From Adineta vaga (Eukaryota; Rotifera), in the NCBI GenBank assembly GCA_021613535.1, contig CP075495.1:13082001-13146000 (forward strand): DNA of 64,000 nt. Direction: 5' to 3'. Under the pieces are notes generated by a model, which was not told where the DNA came from, ran no database searches, and worked only from the letters and a program-made list of their open reading frames with translations. Below, piece after piece: positions 12,061-23,888 of the stretch; position 1 is the stretch's first letter, and every line of letters starts with the position of its first letter. A program made the position numbers and the translations under genes.

Positions 12061-12462
12061 ATGCAGAAAACAATGTGGAATTCAAGAAAAGACGTCATTT
12101 ATCTTCTTTCGTATTTGTTGACGATGATATTAATTTCAAATTAGTCCATGGGTGCAAAAAGTTCTAATGATTTTTAGACATCAATAGCAAATAATGATAT
12201 CGGAGAATTTAACTCAATTGATTTGAACAAACTCAAATGAACTGATTACATAGTTATTAATTATTCACTTGTCTATTATCCGTTTGTTATATAATAGAAT
12301 TTTTTTTGTACTTTTTCATAATTTTACCGCACGATCTAAGATATCCGTTTTCATGATTATAAGAAATGAAAGGTTATAGAATATATAAAAATGATATCTC
12401 TAGTTTATTATGAGTAATAATAAAAAAACATATAACGTATTTATTTTTTTGTTTAAAAAGAA
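12061..12462. other. Intergenic region upstream of the 7TM receptor and downstream of PSMD9
   Basis: 402 bp of AT-rich sequence holding the receptor promoter and the PSMD9 3'UTR. No further feature is visible. Confidence 0.5.
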
Positions 12463-13170
12463 TCAATTCAAAGGTGTTAATTTACATCCTAATAAACCAT
12501 TTCCTGACCATTTTTTCGGTGTTAATGATACAGTCTGTTGTTCTTTTGTATTACTACGTTGAATAAGTAATGTAATTGTACGATTTTCACTATTGTTCAC
12601 GAGTGATGCGACATCTTGCATCGTACGAAAATTATCTTTTCGAATTGTACCAATACGACAGATAAGATCACCAACTTGAAGACCGGCTATTTGAGCAGGT
12701 GATTCATTACTAACAATATCAACACGAAGAAATGGTTCCTTATTTAATAAAGTTGTTTGACTGGAAATTGTTGCTGTCGAATCAGTAGTGTTCGAAGAAT
12801 TATTTGAACTATTTTCATGTATTTGAATAAGACCAGCTTCGATTTGTTTCATCAATGCTTTATGATCATTTTGTAAGCAGATAATACGTTGTCGTGCTTG
12901 ACGTACTCGAACAAGATCAATATCATTTCTTCAGTAAAAGAAAATAATAAATGATGATAATATAAAGTAAAATAACAGAATATTCTACCTTGGATAACCC
13001 TCTCTATCAACCAATTCGCCTGTCATACCAATATCACCTTGAGATTTTAATTCATTACCTAATTCATTCAATTCATTTTCAATATCATCTTTTTGTTTCA
13101 CCAATACTAATAATTCTTCTCGATTCATCTTGATTGATTGATCTGAAAGAGAAACATCACCTAACATCAT
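12463..13170 (-). CDS. PSMD9: 26S proteasome assembly chaperone PSMD9 (p27/Nas2)
   Basis: PSMD9 escorts Rpt5-containing base subcomplexes during 26S proteasome assembly. Two exons (13170-12989 and 12928-12463) give 215 residues, close to the usual ~220. The N-terminal coiled coil (IKMNREELLVLVKQKDDIEN) is followed by the family signature GYPRNDIDLVRVRQARQRII with CLQNDHKALMKQIE across the splice junction. After a short Ser/Thr/Asn linker comes a PDZ domain (VDIVSNESPAQIAGLQVGDL; TITLLIQRS) and the conserved C-terminal LTPKKWSGNGLLGCKL. The start codon is the first of two adjacent Met codons. It is divergently transcribed from HtrA2, another PDZ protein, only 164 bp away. Confidence 0.95.
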
Positions 13171-13334
13171 GATTCATTGTGTTTTTTATTTTCTGATTTC
13201 TAATTAAACTATCGTTTCTCGCTTCAGTTTGTTTTTGTAGTTAAAAACTACTTGCTACTTCTATACCTTTTATATATCTCCTCTGTTCGTCACTTTATGT
13301 ACCAATCAAATTAGTTCTTAATCAAATGATCTGA
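13171..13334. promoter_or_regulatory. Bidirectional promoter shared by PSMD9 and HtrA2
   Basis: Only 164 bp (236 bp if HtrA2 starts at 13407) separates the two divergent start codons, so the core promoters must overlap or abut. A TATA-like TATATATC lies near 13270-13277. No insulator or other gene is present. Confidence 0.55.
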
Positions 13335-14731
13335 TTGGTCATGCGTTTTAAACAATACAATTCAGTTCTTCTCGTTTTGTGGTGTTGTGCCGTTGTAGTG
13401 GTAATCATGAAAGCAGCTCTCTCTCGGTTCACTAGGATTCTTTCTAATTATCAAAGATATTCATCACTATATATTCCTCTTGTATCAAATAGGAATGAAC
13501 AGCGTTCACGAAAGATTAATTCATCCGTACCATTTGCTTTTCTTTTCGCAGCAAGTTCTTTAAGTTTATATGAAATTCATAAACGTTATCGTTTATATGC
13601 TTTATCAATTGATGAAACGATTCCTTCGACACCGAAAGGTCCACTCATTGTCGATGCGCAAAAACCATTAGTCGAAAAAGTCCCATACTCCAAACAATAT
13701 AATTTTATCGCTGATGTTGTGGAACATGTTGCTCCAGCTGTCGTTCATATTGAAGTAGATCTTGATCCGATACCGTATTTTGGACATTTTAATTCATCAT
13801 ATGGTACGACAAATGGTTCTGGTTTTATTATAAATGAAACAGGATTATTATTAACTAATGCACATGTTGTACGGAACAAGAAAAATGTGAAAATAAAACT
13901 TACTGACGGCCAACGTTTTACTGGTACTGTACAATATGGTAATGAAATTAAAATTCTATTACTACTACTAATAATATTTAATGGTGTTTTTTTTTCGTTT
14001 TTTTAGTTGATATGGTTGCCGATTTAGCTGTTGTTCAGATTGATTCCAATCATCAAAAACTACCCTATTTAGCATTAGGAGATTCTGATAAAATTCGTGC
14101 TGGTGAACATTGTATAGCTGTTGGTAGTCCATTAGCATTATCTAATACAGTTACAGCCGGTATTGTTTCCAATGTTGGTCGTGCAAGTAGTGAATTAGGT
14201 TTATTTGGACGTGATATAAATTACATACAAACAGATTGTATGATAACAGGTGGAAATAGTGGTGGTCCACTTGTGAATCTTGATGGACAAGTTATTGGTA
14301 TTAATTCGATGAAAGCTATGACGGGTATTTCATTTTCTTTACCAATAAATTATGCTAAATCATTCTTAGCTGATGTTGAAAAACGAAAACGAAAGCAACC
14401 AATATCAACAACAAATCGTCGACAAGCACGTTATTTAGGAATTAAAATGTTTTCATTAACACCAGAAATTATTGAAGAAATGCGTTATCGTATGCCAACG
14501 ATGTTAACAATTAATAAAGGTGTTTATATTGCTAGTGTATTATTAAATTCGACTGCACAACGTGCAGGTTTACATGTTGGAGATATTATTATTGAAGTTA
14601 ATGGACATGATATTGAAACTAGTGCTGATCTTATTAAACATGTTCAAGAAGATGAAACATTAAATTTAAAAATTATTCGTAACAATGGACTTATTTTTAA
14701 TATTTTAGTTACACCGGAATTGATTGAATAA
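13335..14731 (+). CDS. HTRA2: HtrA2/Omi mitochondrial serine protease
   Basis: HtrA2 is a trimeric ATP-independent quality-control protease of the mitochondrial intermembrane space. Two exons (13335-13938 and 14007-14731) give 442 residues, or 418 from the Met at 13407, which begins a better basic presequence (MKAALSRFTRILSNYQRY). A hydrophobic anchor (VPFAFLFAASSLSLYEI) follows, as in mammalian HtrA2. The trypsin-like domain keeps the catalytic triad: His in LLLTNAHVV, Asp in MVADLAVVQID, Ser in GGNSGGPLVNLDG. A C-terminal PDZ domain starts near YLGIKMFSLTPEI and includes GVYIASVLLNSTAQRAGLHV with GDIIIEVNG. The activation-loop segment reads QTDCMITGGNSGGP, with ITGGN where most relatives have I(T/N)PGN. 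No mature IAP-binding tetrapeptide is obvious. Confidence 0.93.
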
Positions 14732-14800
14732 GTATTTAATAAAATTTCTTTTCTTTTCTAGATGAAACAGTAATTTAGATTATATTCAACAGAATTAAAT

Positions 14801-17239
14801 ATGCATACATTAAGATTGTCTAATTGGATTCGACGATCATATGCTAATTTGTACATAAATCGATTTCTGTAAGTTTCATTTTCTTTCATCTATAAATTAT
14901 AGATGATATTTGACGAATTAAAAGGTTTTTTGTTAACTAAGTCTTTCTTTTCTTTTCTTTTCTTTTTTTGTATTCCCAAAGATCGAATAAAACAGCGTCT
15001 AATAAACAAGTTGTTGAACAAGTTCGTCCCACTTCCGAAGAGACAATAGCAAAACGTACAGATCGGCCGCGTCTGGAAGAAGAAGGTTTAGAATATGAAT
15101 ATAAAAATGAATTGGATGTTTTACGTCGAAAAGAACGTTTAACAGTTGATTCAACTAATACACAATATATGACTGTTGTATTCAATGGAGAATATGATCG
15201 AGATATATTGACATACCCTGAATTATTGTCCAAATCTGAATCAACTCATATGAATACATTATGTGAACGTTTCAGGAAATTTACAGATAAAATTGATCGA
15301 AAAAAAATTGAAAGAGAAAATCATGTAGATAAAGATGTTTATCAAGAAATGTCAAAATTACAATTACACGGATTAATCATACCAGAAGAATTTGGTAAGA
15401 CAACATGGGATTTCAGTTAACATTCTATTTGGTTCTTTCCTTTTCTTTACAGGTGGTCTTAGTCTAAATAGTCAATCATCCGTACGAATGTTTGAAGAAT
15501 TAGCAGTTAGTCCGACGATTACAACACAATTATTAGCACATACAGAATATGGTGTCAGAAGTCAGTGATTTTGTTATTATTCTATTGTATAACATTCAAT
15601 ATACTTAATGGTTAAATTATAGGTTTACTTGTATATGGTACAGATGAACAACAACGATATTATTTACCAGAAATGGCAAAAGGTAAAATGATAGCAACAG
15701 CTTGTATTACAGAAGCCAATTGTGGTAGTGATATACGAAATATTCAAACAACAGCAACTGTCAGTGTCGGATCCAAATACATATACAATCAATGGAAAAA
15801 AAATGTGGGTTACAAATGGATTGAATGCAGATGTATTTCTTGTTTATTGTAAAACGAAAGAACGTCATACATCAGAAGATTATGATGATCGTTTTTCATT
15901 TTTTCTTGTTCATCGTGATATGCCTGGTGTGACTATATCACCACCAGTATCGACACTTGGTTTACGTGGTCTTGGATTAACACATGTAGAATTTAAAGAT
16001 GTCAAAGTTCATGCAATACAACATACAATCGGGCAATTGGGTGAAGGTTTAAATGTACTAAGAAATTTACACGGTTACGTACGAACAACACTTTCAGGTT
16101 TGTAAATTAGTTATAAATTAGTTCATTTTCTAAACAAATATTAAAACCGAACTATTTTAGGTATGTGTACTGGTGTTGGTAAACGTCTAATACAATTAGC
16201 ATCAGAACGTGCCATTCAACGTGAATCTTTTAGTCGTAAATTAATGGATCAAGGTTTAATACAAAAACGTTTGTTTCATATGGAAATTGATACATATACT
16301 ATGGAATCAATGACTTATTTAACAAGTGGTATACTTGATTCATTTTCAATGCCAGTTATCTCGATCGAATCTGCATTAACAAAAATCTTTGCAACTGATC
16401 GTTTATATCGTATAGCAAATGATTGTTTAGAAATATTTGGCGTCGAAGGAATTGAAATAGGTCATCCAGTTGAACAATATCTTCGCGATATACGACCATG
16501 GGCAATGTTTGATGTACCCAATGATGTTTTACGGTTATTAACAGCCTGGGAAGGTATCATGAGTGTTAGTTCAGTTATGCATGATTTTGTACGAAAGATT
16601 CGTAATCCAATACACTTTCCTGGAACGAAATTACGACATCTATTCACGAATTGGACATCTCGAGCACAAGCATTACGTGCACCATTTACATTTAAACACG
16701 ATCTTTGGGAAAAAGTAAAACAAAAAACGAAAATAAGAGAAATATTTTCTTTATCATCTCTTTATTCATTTAGGTTCATCCGTCATTAGGTATACCCGCA
16801 AGAGATCTTGAATATGCTATATTTATTCTACGAAATGCTACGAAAGAAACGTTAACTAAATCGGGACGTGATATCATGGATAATCAATTATATTTAAGAC
16901 GTTTATCAGAAATAGTAATGGAAATCTATGCAATGTCAGCAATGTTAGGTCGATCATCACGTGCCTATTCAATTGGTTTGAAAAATTGTGAACATGAAAC
17001 TGAAATGACATTTCTATATTGTAAACATGCACGAATGAGAATTGATAAATTAGCCAAAGAAATTAAGGAACATGGATATCAAACTGGTGATGAACATTTA
17101 CAACATTTAGCTAAACGAGTAAATGAAGATGCTAATTAATCTAATGACAAATGAATTATTCGATATTTTTACTTTTTTATTTTAGATGCTCATTGCCAAA
17201 GGTTATCCAATCACTACACCACTCGAACGAACATATTAA
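14801..17239 (+). CDS. ACAD9/VLCAD-like acyl-CoA dehydrogenase, frameshifted and with altered catalytic motif
   Basis: Exons 14801-14868, 14982-15394, 15453-15560, 15623-16097, 16161-16714, 16774-17118 and 17186-17239 cover a full-length protein of about 670 residues with a mitochondrial presequence (MHTLRLSNWIRRSYANLY). Landmarks include LHGLIIPEEFGGLSLN, ACITEANCGSDIRNIQTTAT, INGKKMWVTNGLNADVFLVY, FGLRG-type LGLRGLGLTHVEF, RLIQLASERAIQRESF and MESMTYLTSGILD, matching the ACAD9/VLCAD branch. Those enzymes oxidise long-chain acyl-CoA; ACAD9 also assembles complex I. Two oddities stand out. One extra nucleotide at about 15760-15768 breaks the frame between the IQTTAT and NGKKMW segments. The catalytic-loop sequence (IFEGTNE in relatives) reads MFDVPNDVLRL, so the base Glu is replaced by Asp (16511-16513). 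A C-terminal VLCAD/ACAD9-type extension is present. Confidence 0.85.
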
Positions 17240-17360
17240 ACAATTTTTTCTATACATATTGTTTTTTGTTACGACTAGAAAATTGAAGGAACTATGTTTT
17301 GTTTTAGTATATTTTAGTTTTTCAGATTTGTTTTTATAAAAAAGAAACTTAGAAAAAATT

Positions 17361-18657
17361 ATGGTTCGACTTACGCCGGAAGTAATTGAAGCAGCTCCAC
17401 AATATCTCAATCCTGTTGGTCAATACGAATTAAGCTTACGAGGTAAATGAAGAGAAAACAAAATTGTTTTTGCATCGAATTGATAAAAATTACATTGATT
17501 TAGATTTGAAAATTGCCGTAGTGGAAAATTTAGGTGCAACATTGAATCAATTTGATACAATTGATTTTACTAATAATGACATAAGAAAATTGGATGGATT
17601 TCCATTTCTACCAAAATTAAAAACACTTTATTTTGCAAATAATCGCATAGCGTAAGAAGTTTTGATTTCATATCGATGAATTCACCGAGAAAAACTCATT
17701 GATTTTTGACTTAATACCTTATCATATGTTGTTGACGCATTCGAACATATCTGAGAAGAGCAGAACATTCCACCATGGGTCACGGATAGAATTCTTATAT
17801 AAATACATCGAAGACATGAAAATGCATTCCCATCTATTCTTAATACGAACATTCATTTCTTTATAGACGTATTGCTGAGAATCTACAAGAATATATACCT
17901 AATTTGGATACGATAATGCTTAATAATAATACATTACAAGAATTAACGGATATTGATCCATTGGCAACAATACCAAAACTGGCTCATGTTAGGTAAAAAT
18001 TATTTTCTAATATAAAACAAATAAACCAATGGATGGTTGTTTTTCTAGTTTTGCTCGAAATCCAATTTCAATGTTGAAAGATTATCGTTTATATGTTATT
18101 CATATGTTACCTAATCTACGCACGCTTGATTCTAATCGAATAACTCAAAAAGTAGTTATTTTTCGATTTGATTGATATTGATGAAAAGTTCTTTTCTTCT
18201 TTTTCTTAGGAACGCGAAGCAGCTCGTAAACTTTACAAATCAAAATCTGGTGATAAAGCGAAGAAACCAAAGAAAGCAGCGAACACATTTGTACCCGGTG
18301 AAGAATTGGCTAAACAACAACAACAACAAGCACCTCGAATGACGAAAAAAGATGCTGATGCTATCAAAGTTGGCCTCTATTTCCATTCTGTGACAAATAT
18401 GATTCATTTTCTTCTTTGTTTCTTCTAGAAAGCGATTATGGAAGCTAAGTCTATCGATGAAGTTGAAAGATTAAAAGCTTTGTTACAAGCCGGTCAAATG
18501 CCTAATTCCAATGAACAAAAACAACATCAGAATGGTCATACAATAAACACAGAATCTATGGAACAAGAACAACATTCAGGTAAGATAGACCAACGATAAA
18601 TCTATATTGATTTCATTGTATGTTTTTCTTCTAGGAAACAATACCATGGAAATGTGA
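17361..18657 (+). CDS. SNRPA1: U2 small nuclear ribonucleoprotein A' (LRR protein)
   Basis: This U2 snRNP subunit binds U2 B'' and stem-loop IV of U2 snRNA in the spliceosome. It starts MVRLTPEVIEAAPQYLNPVG, nearly identical to animal U2A'. Leucine-rich repeats follow (NQFDTIDFTNNDIRKLDGFP; LKTLYFANNRI; LDTIMLNNNTLQEL; LAHVSFARNPI) with the LRR cap MLPNLRTLDSNRIT. The C-terminal part is basic then polar (KAANTFVPGEELAKQQQQQ; IMEAKSIDEVERLKALLQAG). At least six exons; most introns are about 50-70 bp but the one at 17653-17867 is about 215 bp. The last exon encodes only GNNTMEM. No defect is seen. Confidence 0.95.
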
Positions 18658-18861
18658 ATGAGATAGATTAATTGACGAACACTTTCTTTTATATATCGTT
18701 ATTGTTTTGTTCGTTTTCTTTCTTGTTGTTCATTGTTTGTTTTTTTGTAAAGAAGCCCGATGAGAGCAAAAAGACGTGGTTGTTCATTTTTTTCAGATAG
18801 AGAATAAAAATCTAGTGATGATTAAAGTTCATGTCATTACAGAAACGTATTCAACACTCTT

Positions 18862-21163
18862 TTAATTACAAGTTTCTGTCTGACGTGAAGAGAGACTAAT
18901 TACAGCAGATTCATAAGCTTCGTCAAGATCGGCATGAAATAAGGGTCGATCAATATCAAGTATCGGTACGAATACAGTGTTTGTGCTTGATAATAGATTA
19001 TTATTTAGTTGAATTTCTTCATGACTGATTTCTTGATTAAGATTGGTAGGTGCAGGTGCAACAGAAAATACTGTTCGTCCATAATCTGATGAGCCGAATC
19101 CTGCTGAAATTAGTGCACGTTTTACCCAGGGATTTGATAAACCAACAAAATGCCAATTTACTCTCCAATCCGCATAAACATCTAGTTGTCGGCGAACATC
19201 AACGAGATTTTGTACACCAGTTATATCAATATGTGGAACACCGGTGAAATCGAGTATAAGTGCATGCAATCGAGGACGAACATTATTTGTTATGATATCT
19301 TTGTCTGGATGTCGACTTGTCTGTAAATTCCATGGCTGTTGTCCAAGATTATGATAACGATGAGGTTGTCCAGACCGAGTTTCATTAAAAATTTGATTAA
19401 CCATTTTTTCTGTATAATGAGCAGCATTTGGATAGAGAAAACTTTCATGAATTCGATAGATAAATATTCCATTTCCAGGTGAAATTGGAATAACATTTGG
19501 ATTCGTTCCATCGGAACGATCAAGTGGAACATAAATATTTCGTATAGCTGAACAAATATTATTATCACTTGTTAATATGATTTGATGTATCTGTACTCGA
19601 CCAACAAATTGTCCACGTGCTTTAGCAATACGATAGAGTAAAAGAGCACCCGATGCAGCAATACTTACATAGATACCATCTTCAATATTCGAAAATATTG
19701 TAACAATAACACCAGCCCAAAAAATAAAAAATTCAATTGGACTAACTTTCCAAAATTGTTTCAATGTATCAGGTTCAATAATCAAATCACCCACAGCATG
19801 AATAATAACAGCAGCTAAACTCGCTTGTGATATCCAATAGAATACGGGTGTTAGAACATATATTGCAAGAATAATGACCATACCACTGAATAGACCAGCT
19901 AAAGGTGTTCGCACACCAGCTTTAGATTTAATTGCTGTTCGAGAGAATGAACCCGTTGCTGGATATGCACCAAAAAATGGACCAAATATATTTGTCATAC
20001 CAATTGCAATTAATTCTTGATTTGGATCAATAATATAATTATTAATTCGACCAAAGGATTTTGCAATAGCAATATGTTCAATAAGTAAAACAATGACTGT
20101 CGATGGTAAATATGTTAATAGTTTTGAAGCAATTTTATCATCAATATAAGGTACAGCCATATTTTGGAAACCGCTAGGAATGGTGCCGAGCAGTGCTGTG
20201 CGTGGTGCATCCTTATGCTCACGATTGATTAACCATGAAATTAATAAATAGAAAAGAATAATAAATGCTGTACGAAGTGTATTTATAAAGAAAAATAGTT
20301 TTTCACGAGTTGGATAACGTTTAGCTGCATATGTACATATCAATCGAATGAAATAAAGTAGAAATAATGCTGTTAAACCCAAAGCAGCATTTAAATTACA
20401 ATATTTAATATTTTTCCAAAAATTAATAAATACAAGATATGTTGATTGTCGTGTATCAAACGATCGATTATTTCCGACCATTGTTGGAATTTGTCCCATT
20501 GCTATATTGATTGCTGATCCAGTCATAAATGCAGCTAATGCTGGTAATGGTATAAAATCCACGATGAAACCAAGACGAAGAATTCCAAATAAACAAATAA
20601 TACATCCAACTAATATAGCAAGTGCAGAAGCAATTATATGTAATTCATATTGTGGATATACTCGATGAATATCATCCAAAATAGTACCTGTTAAAGCTGA
20701 TACTACAGCGACAGGTCCAATACTAACATCCTACGAAAAACAAAATACAATTTTTTTTATATTAACAAATTTAAATACTGACTTTACTTGTAGCAAAAAA
20801 CCAATAGATCATTACACCAACGAAACAACTGTATAAACCAAATTGTGGTGGTAATTTTGCTAATCCTGCATAGGCCATACTCTGTGGAATAACAATTGCA
20901 CCAACTGTTAGGCCAGCAATGAGATCGCCCCAAAACCATGATAAATTGTACCGATAGATCCATGTTAGAAAAGGAAAAAATGAGAGAAAATAATTTTTTA
21001 TTCGATATTTGGAATTTTTGGTTTTGCTTTTTAGCCAACTTTTTACTGATGGAGATATTTCACGATATTCATGATGCGTAACAGGATTGATATTATTGAT
21101 TACTGATGTATTGATGGTTGATAAAGGAAAATGATTCACTTCTGTTTCTTTAATATCTGTCAT
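18862..21163 (-). CDS. SulP/SLC26 family sulfate (anion) permease with STAS domain, fungal-like
   Basis: Two exons (21163-20783 and 20730-18862) give 749 residues. The sulfate-transporter signature is clear: WGDLIAGLTVGAIVIPQSMA, then AKLPPQFGLYSCFVGVMIYW and FFATSKDVSIGPVAVVSALT. About 10-12 membrane segments follow, with the conserved GAYPATGSFSRTAIKSKAGV near the substrate site. A cytosolic STAS domain ends the protein (LHALILDFTGVPHIDITGVQ). Segments such as IYWFFATSKDVSIGPVAV, PLAGLFSGMVIILAIYVLTP and FWKVSPIEFFIFWAGVIVTI closely resemble fungal sulfate permeases rather than typical animal SLC26A proteins. It should import sulfate or another oxyanion by proton symport if fungal-like. The single intron has the short local form, so an acquired gene would be domesticated. 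Confidence 0.88.
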
Positions 21164-21547
21164 TGAAATTGTTCTTGTATTTAACTTTCAAATAACTACG
21201 CGAATATACATATATATTCGAAAGAATTTCTTCGTTAGTACAATCACATGTGCGAAAATAAATGATGCGTTTCTAATATTTGACACCAATGACATAAACT
21301 ATTTCGATCTTTTCTTTCTCTTCAGGCTATTTTCACCATAGATTTTATGTTATTATATCTCCATCTAGATACTATTTAACGAGACGGAATAAACTGCCTT
21401 TAGGGATCTTCTAAGTGTTTAAGAGAACTTTTTGTATTTAAAATCAACCTATTAATGAAATCAACTGATTGAATTATATAAAAGTATCAGTTTTACTCCA
21501 TCGAAAAATAAGCCTCTAGGGATGAATACTTCCAAACTCAAACATAC

Positions 21548-23500
21548 TGTGACGATTTTTGATGGAAGAGATGTATGCGCTGATGGAGCTACGCTTTTAT
21601 TTATTTCTTCCTCTTGAATCGCGTCGCTTTGATACTAGAAACACGTTTATATACTCATTCATCAATAGAAGGAAAGAAAAGGTAATACCAAAGTACATCA
21701 AAATGTATCGAAATAAGGACAAACAGCATGCGTACAGCGCATGTAAGCGAGAGCGTCACACTTCCGGGTCAAAATTGGGCGCTCTCCCGAGCGTCCGTAA
21801 CATCAAATGAGAAGGAGAAAAGAAACGAAGAGAAAAACGACAGAAGAGACATAAACAATGTATCAGTATAAAACGATATTAAGAAATATAAAATAGAATA
21901 AAACAAATGCGGAAACTTCGGATTTTATCCGAAAGTTATGTGTACTGCAAAAAGTGTATGAGATAGATGATATAAGGAAATATCAGAGTTTTTTCAATAA
22001 CTCAGCATCGGATTAGCCTTTTAGGAGTTGTCGTGCAAACGAACGTATGGATGCACACATAGATTGATTCTAGTAATGCGCTCACTTTTCCGGTATGCCC
22101 GAAAAAGTACGAGGTTTCAAATATGTTGTCAATAACATGTTGTTGAAAACTAGACTATGTTCATCTGAGACTTTCAAATGAAAAGAAATTATATTTTTGA
22201 ATGAATTTCTACATTTTCACCAATTAACACACCCGAGAATGACTTTGATAAAGTGAAATAATACAAAGAGAATTTGGGTGAAATTTCACCCAGGTCACCC
22301 CTCCCTACCCTCTACTCGTATTCCAACACTCTCTCAACCTTTCCCTAGACCTAGAGAAGCACCATCGAAAGTTTGGTAATCTTAGCTATTACGGGGACTG
22401 AATGGATAGCGAACAGGCAGACAAACATACTACTTTATATATAGAGATATTGGGAAATTTTTCTGTAAGTGAACAATGGTACGACCGATTGAGCTCATCA
22501 TTAGAACTCAACCGAGATATTGATGAAACAATTCTGTATACAAAATTTCAGCTCAATCGGATGTAGTTGTGAAGAGTTATCGTGTAAACGGCCGGACGGA
22601 TACACTGACCGATTCTATAGTGTCCTCACTTTTTGAGTACACAAAAATAATAAATATACTATTCATAAAGAGAGTATTAGCATCAAACATCGAGAACGAG
22701 CACGGCTGAAAATGGATCATGGCAAAAGCATAAATCAACAAAATAACCCTGAAAGTGCAGATGGAAGCATGATATTGAGAAGAGAGATCGCCAATCAGTA
22801 GAAGGGGACCACTTCCGCGACTGCGACGAAGGAACCATGGAGACAAAGATGAGTACCATGGAATCACACCGGTATCCACAAATTGTGGGGTAATTGTCAG
22901 TCCCACGCTGAGCTTAATCATTAACACCGTTTCGTTTCATGTTGACGGGAATACAAAGCGACGTACAGATATCAGTGTGAAGCTAGCACCATGAAGCTAG
23001 CACCACGAAACTAAGAGTTTTGTGAAAACGAATTCCCGTCCATGAAAAAGAGTCTGTTGGACGCAGAATTTGATTCTGCATCGAATGGCGCTACTTTCAT
23101 TCACGGGAAAGCGAATGGACAAATTTTATTCGAACTTTTCTTTTATATATGTAAGCATGAGAGGAAAATAAAAATCGAGGTAAGCTTCGTTCTCATCGTT
23201 TTCCCGTGAATGCGAGTAGCGCCATTCGATGCAGAATCAGATTCTGCGTCGAATAGACTCATTTTTATCGACGGGAATTCGTTTTCACAAAACTCTTAGT
23301 TTCGTGGTGCTAGCTTCGTGGTACTAGCTTCACACTGATCGTACAGATGATGTTGTTGGACAAGATCGTAGTCGTTGACTTCGTGTTCAGAGGAAGAAGA
23401 TTCGATGGACAGGGTCGCCAAATGTGACGATTTTTTTGTAGAAGAGGCTCAAGCGTTGATAGAGCTACGCCTTCCTTTATTTCTTCATATCATATATCGT
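21548..23500 (+). repeat. Degenerate repeat pair (LTR-like) bracketing transposon debris
   Basis: Two diverged direct copies, each about 80 bp, start with TGTGACGATTTTT at 21548 and 23423. They continue with recognisable shared blocks (GAGCTACGC; TTTATTTCTTC). The right copy is preceded by purine-rich GAGGAAGAAGA at 23380-23391 and AGGGTCGCCAAA, similar to the 3' end layout of an LTR retroelement. Between the copies are a second, shorter direct repeat pair (22026-22105 and 22572-22640), low-complexity sequence and an inserted MULE-type MITE. No gag, protease, reverse transcriptase or integrase reading frame survives. The LTR interpretation is tentative. Confidence 0.4.
22971..23339. mobile_element. 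Non-autonomous Mutator-like (MULE-type) element with long TIRs and 9-bp TSD
   Basis: A 369-bp element with terminal inverted repeats of about 140 bp (22971-23112 and 23198-23339, roughly 90% identical by eye) beginning ATCAGTGTGAAGCTAG at both ends. It is flanked by perfect 9-bp direct repeats CGTACAGAT (22962-22970 and 23340-23348). Long TIRs plus 9-bp duplications are the hallmark of Mutator-type elements. The short internal region has no coding capacity. A 14-bp tandem subrepeat (GAAGCTAGCACCAT/C) lies near each tip. High arm identity suggests recent insertion. Confidence 0.85.
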
Positions 23501-23888
23501 ATCGTTCTCACACATACGGTAGAGTAACGTGCATAACGTTACTAAATTGTTCTATCTGGAAGAGTATTACTATCATTTATAAGAACATTCAGTTATAATT
23601 AGTGACAAAAGATAAGAAAGATCGTTTGAGAATCAATTGCCGAAAATGAATACGATGATAATCTTCAAAAATAAATCGAATATATCAAAGTAGTTAAAAG
23701 AAATGACATATTATGCGATAATATAGCTTTCAACTTATATCTGATAGTGTTGGTACTGTATGATAGATGATATTTTTCATAATAGTTCTTTTTTTGTGTC
23801 TTACTTATCAGTTCTACTAATACTTGATATTGATGAGATAGGAAAAGTAATTATCTAGTGTATAGCATTTGTAGACGAATATCTGATT

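Noticed and set aside
22577-22927. 116-codon minus-strand ORF within transposon debris
   Set aside because: No recognisable domain and no exon partners; it lies in degenerate repeat sequence.
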